Shown: in pieces, positions 60,245-64,000 of the stretch
How the letters are laid out: each line of letters opens with the position of its first letter
Position numbering within the stretch: the first letter of the stretch is position 1
Origin: Lamellibrachia satsuma
Lineage: Eukaryota; Annelida; Polychaeta; Sabellida; Siboglinidae
Direction of reading: 5' to 3'
Length of the DNA stretch: 64,000 bases
NCBI GenBank assembly: GCA_033239005.1
Contig: BSQZ01000035.1
Span: 5,332,501 to 5,396,500 of the forward strand
The notes under the pieces: model-generated
The model's input: the letters and a program-made list of their open reading frames with translations, nothing else
The model's database searches: none
What the model was told of the DNA's origin: nothing
Program-made: the position numbers and the translations under genes

Positions 60245-60382
60245 GAGTTAGTTGGGGAGGACCCAAGAGGAATTTTTAGAGGGACTTTTGATACGCAGGA
60301 ATTTGGGAGAACCCTAGAGTTCCAGCGGGATGTTCTTTTTTTTATGTAGTAACCGGGACGGTTAAGATTTAGTTGGGGAGGA
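60229..60382 (+). promoter_or_regulatory. Gypsy 3' untranslated tract with duplicated polypurine tract
   Basis: A 33-bp block, TAACCGGGACGGTTAAG...TTGGGGAGGA, occurs at 60229-60261 and again at 60350-60382 with one mismatch. The second copy ends directly at the 3' LTR and its TTGGGGAGGA is the expected plus-strand primer. AACCG-GGA-CGGTT within each copy is a short inverted repeat. Confidence 0.75.
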
Positions 60383-60581
60383 TGTAGCAGGGTGACGCCA
60401 TGTTAATCGATAGGCGTCACCACCAGCTAATTAGTATTTTAAACAGCTGACGTACCAGCCTCGTCCTGGGTAACGAAAAAGCCGAGTTTCGACAGCCACC
60501 TAGCTCAGTTGGAGCAAGTGCTGCATTTTTGATGTGTATGACTATCAACTGATAGAAGACCCACCGAGACGACCTACCACA
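60383..60581 (+). repeat. Gypsy 3' LTR
   Basis: 199 bp, no difference seen from the 5' LTR. Carries the same 35-nt pol-derived stretch at 60488-60522. Confidence 0.95.
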
Positions 60582-60911
60582 TATACATAATTACATAGTA
60601 CACAGTGCTACATATACAATATTATACATACCGACAATTACCAAATGCTTACCTTGCAAACGAAGTTGATACACTTGTCAAGGGTTTTCTCCAAGTCTGC
60701 CTTGGAGGCTGTTCGCTTAGCGTGAATAGCATGGGGCAGTATAGAGATCTGGCCAGCTGTTACTCTACACTTATGCCTGTAAAATATACGAAAGCACGTT
60801 ATTTAACACATCATAATCACCGTTCAATGTCATATTAGAATTACACGTGCTACATCATAGTTTCATGGAACCGAAATTTATATACACGATATGTTTTCAG
60901 TTCAGTTTGTA

Positions 60912-61003
60912 GAGTGAGACCAAATTTTATCAACACATTATTGAGTGAAACCAAATTTTATCAACACATTATTGAGTGAGACCAAATGTTATCAACACAT
61001 CAT
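60912..61003. repeat. 31-bp tandem repeat, three copies
   Basis: GAGTGAGACCAAATTTTATC plus AACACATTATT repeated three times with G/A and T/G variants, in the first intron of the hAT transposase gene. Confidence 0.85.
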
Positions 61004-61814
61004 TATTATCCAGTTTGCTTTGTACCTAATACTGGTATCACGTGACTGTTAGTACTTAGGGTACATTATTTAGGTTGTTTTATTTTATTAGAATTCATTA
61101 ATTACACACTGACCCGTTGAGGTGGGATGTACCACTACTCCGTGAATACGTCAGAACTTGCAAACATTTTATGCAAGCCGCAAATGGTAATTCCTTCCCT
61201 TCTTCGTCAACTACCATGCCGAACTTTGTCCATACTCCCGATTTTCCACAGCGAGATTTCAATGTATATGCTCCTGTTTTTAGCTTCACTTTGATATCAA
61301 TATCCATACTGTAGGTGACCCGTGTTCTTTCACCACGATGGTGGGACAGTGAATATAGTGGGCACCAGGTTTCAGGCTAATATATAGAAAGATAGAGAGG
61401 GCAGTGGCCTATAGTGCTAGGCCTGCAACAACTGTGATGAAGCCACTACTACAGCCAGGGGGCAGGGACCCACTCCAGCCAGGGACCCACTCCAGCCAGT
61501 GCTAGTGTCAGTAAGTCAGTAAACAGTTTACAGAGTCTAGACATCACGGATTAAGGGATATGAAGTTCAGTTTGAGCTTCAGAAGAATGAAGGTGATCAA
61601 GGGAAACATGCATTAACTGTGATGAAGCCAGTGAAACAAGTGCCACTAGCCCACTACTCCAGTCACAGTGTCTTGGAAAGCCAGTACATGTTTAAAGAAT
61701 TATAATATAAAGATATGGACATGAGACTATGCATATATTTTATATATAATGTCTCTATAATAAATAAATAATAAAAGTAATAATCAGTGTTTTGTATGAA
61801 TAATTTTATTATGT

Positions 61815-61979
61815 CCAGACCCAGCCCAGCCCGCTCACACTAGGCCCAGGCCCAGCCCGAGGTGTTTAAACTGTTTTCAGCCCAGGTCCGGCCCGGGCCC
61901 GCAGTATGTAGGCCCAGGCCCGGCCCGGCCCGGCCCGGCCCACAAAATTATGTAGAGGCCCGGCCCGCGCAGGGCACTA
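61815..61979. repeat. hAT right TIR and GC-rich subterminal repeats
   Basis: Mirror of the left end: GGCCCAGGCCCGGCCC-like blocks, then the 18-bp TIR at 61962-61979. Bases 61308-61814, between it and the first transposase exon, would hold the transposase promoter; I see no specific motif there. Confidence 0.85.
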
Positions 61980-62440
<461 letters not shown>

Positions 62441-62449
62441 CTTATGATA

Positions 62450-63245
62450 ATTCTGATCGCAGAATCCAGATGGTTCCTTCATGATCAGATCTTCTTCTTC
62501 AGAATCAAATATTTTTATATCATAAATTCCAGTAGTTATTGTTAAAGGAGATTCATAGTCGTATATTTTTGCCTGGGTAGACCAGAATTTGTCTAGATGA
62601 GTTTATTGATCTAGCTTGCATTACAGAGTTTGGGAGACTATTCCATGGTTCAGCCATTCTAAGAAGGAATGCATTTTTTATTAGATTTCGCTTTTTTGGT
62701 AAATAATTTAAGAGCATGTCCTCTATTTCCTGATCTTAGTGACACATCTTCCCATTTCAGGAGGTTTGGTGCAGATTCATTATCGTACATTTCATGCATT
62801 TTTTTAGTCTTCTATCATGTCTCCTCTTAGCCTTTGGTATACTAATGTGGGTAGCTTCAGTAATTTTAGTCTTTCTATATATGATCAGTCCCTCATACAA
62901 GGTAGTTCTTTTGTGGCTCTTCTCTGGACATTTGTGGGTAGCTTCAGTAATTTTAGTCTTTCTATATATGATCAGTCCCTCATACAAGGTAGTTCTTTTG
63001 TGGCTCTTCTCTGGACATTTTCTATTGCTATTTAATGTTTCATCTCATATGGATACCATACTGCTATGGCATAATCTAAGTGAGATCTAACCTTTGTCTT
63101 ATATAGTGGTAAGAAAGTGTGTGTGTCTAGGAATTGGAAGGTTCTTTGTATTATTTTTGTTATTTTGGTTGCCTTATTAACCACTTGGTTTATGTGATCA
63201 TCAAATGACAATTTTGAATCAATAATTACACCCAAGTCAGGTGGC
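62450..63245 (-). pseudogene. CR1-like LINE 3' relic
   Basis: The minus-strand frame at 63235-63032 reads MGVIIDSKLSFDDHINQVVN, KATKITKIIQRTF and KVRSHLDYAIAVWYPYEMKH, the tract after the catalytic core of CR1-type reverse transcriptases. The following VQRRATKE-type and RGD/RVVNxWNSL-type tracts are decayed. A perfect tandem duplication of about 87 bp (62847-62933 and 62934-63020) lies inside it. Confidence 0.8.
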
Positions 63246-63310
63246 TAGTGAATGTTTAACATTATTGCTTGTCATGAAATATTCATTTTCACCTATATTA
63301 TTGTGGCATA

Positions 63311-63421
63311 TGTGATGGCTATTGTACTTACGAGCCACTATGTACTTGGCTACCAGTTCCCTTACGGTTCTCAGGGGAGTTCGAGAATAAAATGTCAGCT
63401 AATAAACATGCGTTCACTACA
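63311..63421 (+). repeat. Probable 5' LTR end of a second gypsy element
   Basis: Starts TGTGATGG and ends CACTACA, with AATAAA at 63387. It is followed after two bases by TGGCGACGAGGATGAACGAT (63424-63443), a typical gypsy primer-binding site. The left boundary is a guess because the matching 3' LTR lies beyond the window. Confidence 0.55.
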
Positions 63422-63732
63422 TCTGGCGACGAGGATGAACGATACATTTACTAATTCAGTAAATAGAACACTGGACTTATACGTTTTGACATCGACTGTC
63501 ATTACTGGATATCGAGTAATTACCGAGACGACGCGGAAAAGTGAACTTTGAAGCTACTTTCGGACTCGCTGACGCAGCGTCAGCGAAACTGAATTATCGA
63601 CACCAACACTCGGAACTCGCAAGCCAGCGGAAACGTCACCGTGGCTAAATTAATGTCAACAAGTACGGCGAAAAGGGGCAACCGCAAGTATTCATTGTCG
63701 TACGGTGTTTACTGTTGTGCTTCGCTGTTACT

Positions 63733-64000
63733 ATGGCTGTACACGGAACTTTGCCCGAATTTTCGGGAAAGGACTGGTCGTCCTACATGGACAGACTGGG
63801 TTTTTATTTCGAAGCCAATGACATTTCAGCTGACACTAACGCTGTCAATAAGCAACGGGCTATTTTGCTTTCGGTCATAGGCACTGACACTTACACTCTG
63901 TTGCGCAGTTTGACAGCGCCACGAAGGCCAGCTGAGTTGACATACAAAGAACTGTGCGATTTACTTTCTTCTCATTTTGAACCCAAACCAAACGCCATAT
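63733..64000 (+). CDS. gag: Gypsy gag, 5' part (runs off the window)
   Basis: ATG at 63733 opens a frame with no stop before the window ends (89 codons). It begins MAVHGTLPEFSGKDWSSYMD and continues with FYFEANDI, NKQRAILLSVIGTDTYTLLR and YKELCDLLSSHFEPKP, the N-terminal capsid layout of gypsy Gag (FDGSRDWSSYVERLEHYF-like opening, then KRAILLSVCG, then SFDELVALLKEHYNPKP-like). It lies 290 bases after a primer-binding site, as expected for an untranslated leader. It is in a different gypsy lineage from 54463-60581. Whether the full element is intact cannot be judged here. Confidence 0.85.
   Translation, partial: MAVHGTLPEFSGKDWSSYMDRLGFYFEANDISADTNAVNKQRAILLSVIGTDTYTLLRSLTAPRRPAELTYKELCDLLSSHFEPKPNAI

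Larger units (their letters stand above)
54463..60581 (+). mobile_element. Ty3/gypsy LTR retrotransposon
   Basis: Two 199-bp LTRs (TGTAGC...CACA) that look identical base for base. PBS, gag, pol and a polypurine tract are in standard order, in pol order protease, reverse transcriptase, RNase H, integrase. A 4-bp TATA flanks both ends but lies in AT repeats, so it is weak as a target duplication. It is inserted in an intron of the hAT transposase gene, in opposite orientation to it. Identical LTRs imply a very recent insertion. Gag has one frameshift and the integrase C-terminus is deleted, so this copy is not autonomous. Confidence 0.95.

Overview
The window is eukaryotic nuclear DNA from an animal, most likely a marine invertebrate. 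The evidence is two host genes split by GT-AG introns: one encodes hypusine-bearing translation factor eIF5A, and the other a long coiled-coil protein resembling metazoan LEKR1. The DNA between and inside them is dense in BEL/Pao, Ty3/gypsy, CR1-like, hAT and piggyBac sequence. I cannot name the phylum from sequence alone.

Layout. 1-810: relic of a gypsy element. 1030-4250: decayed hAT transposase on the minus strand, itself interrupted by a DNA transposon. 4540-5890: LINE fragment split by a hAT-type non-autonomous element, a second copy of which lies at 36874-37695 with a perfect 8-bp target duplication. 7283-15089: eIF5A (+), four coding exons, introns littered with transposon relics. 18093-29166: BEL/Pao retrotransposon with near-identical 264-bp LTRs and a 5-bp target duplication; a nearly intact CR1-like LINE is nested antisense in its 3' end. 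29200-31810: LINE, SINE and MITE debris, including a tandem array made from the A-box end of a tRNA-like SINE. 32326-45366: LEKR1-like gene (+), 15 coding exons and 716 codons, with several minisatellites in its introns. 45367-47500: tandem repeats. 47509-51930: LINE reverse transcriptase relic carrying about 3 kb of a 37/38-bp minisatellite that derives from its own catalytic-site codons. 51943-61979: hAT transposon with 18-bp terminal inverted repeats; its BED/dimerisation transposase lacks the catalytic core, and a Ty3/gypsy element with identical LTRs (54463-60581) is nested in an intron of that transposase gene. 61980-63245: AT repeats and another CR1-like relic. 63311-64000: 5' end of a further gypsy element running off the window.

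Most notable observations. (1) The gypsy gag/pol junction and the CR1 ORF1/ORF2 junction both carry the slippery heptamer TTTAAAC directly before the upstream stop, with the downstream frame in -1. At the gypsy site a 10-bp bulged hairpin follows after a 7-nt spacer, a textbook -1 frameshift signal; at the LINE I see the heptamer but no strong stem. (2) A 3-kb minisatellite expanded from the codons following the FADD reverse-transcriptase motif. (3) The gypsy LTR contains 35 nt identical to its own pol gene just after the YLDD motif, including a perfect tRNA-type A box. (4) A hAT transposase that keeps its DNA-binding and dimerisation ends but has lost the DDE core. None of these amounts to a proven new system. 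They are concrete and testable, and they concern how retroelements generate new regulatory and repetitive DNA.
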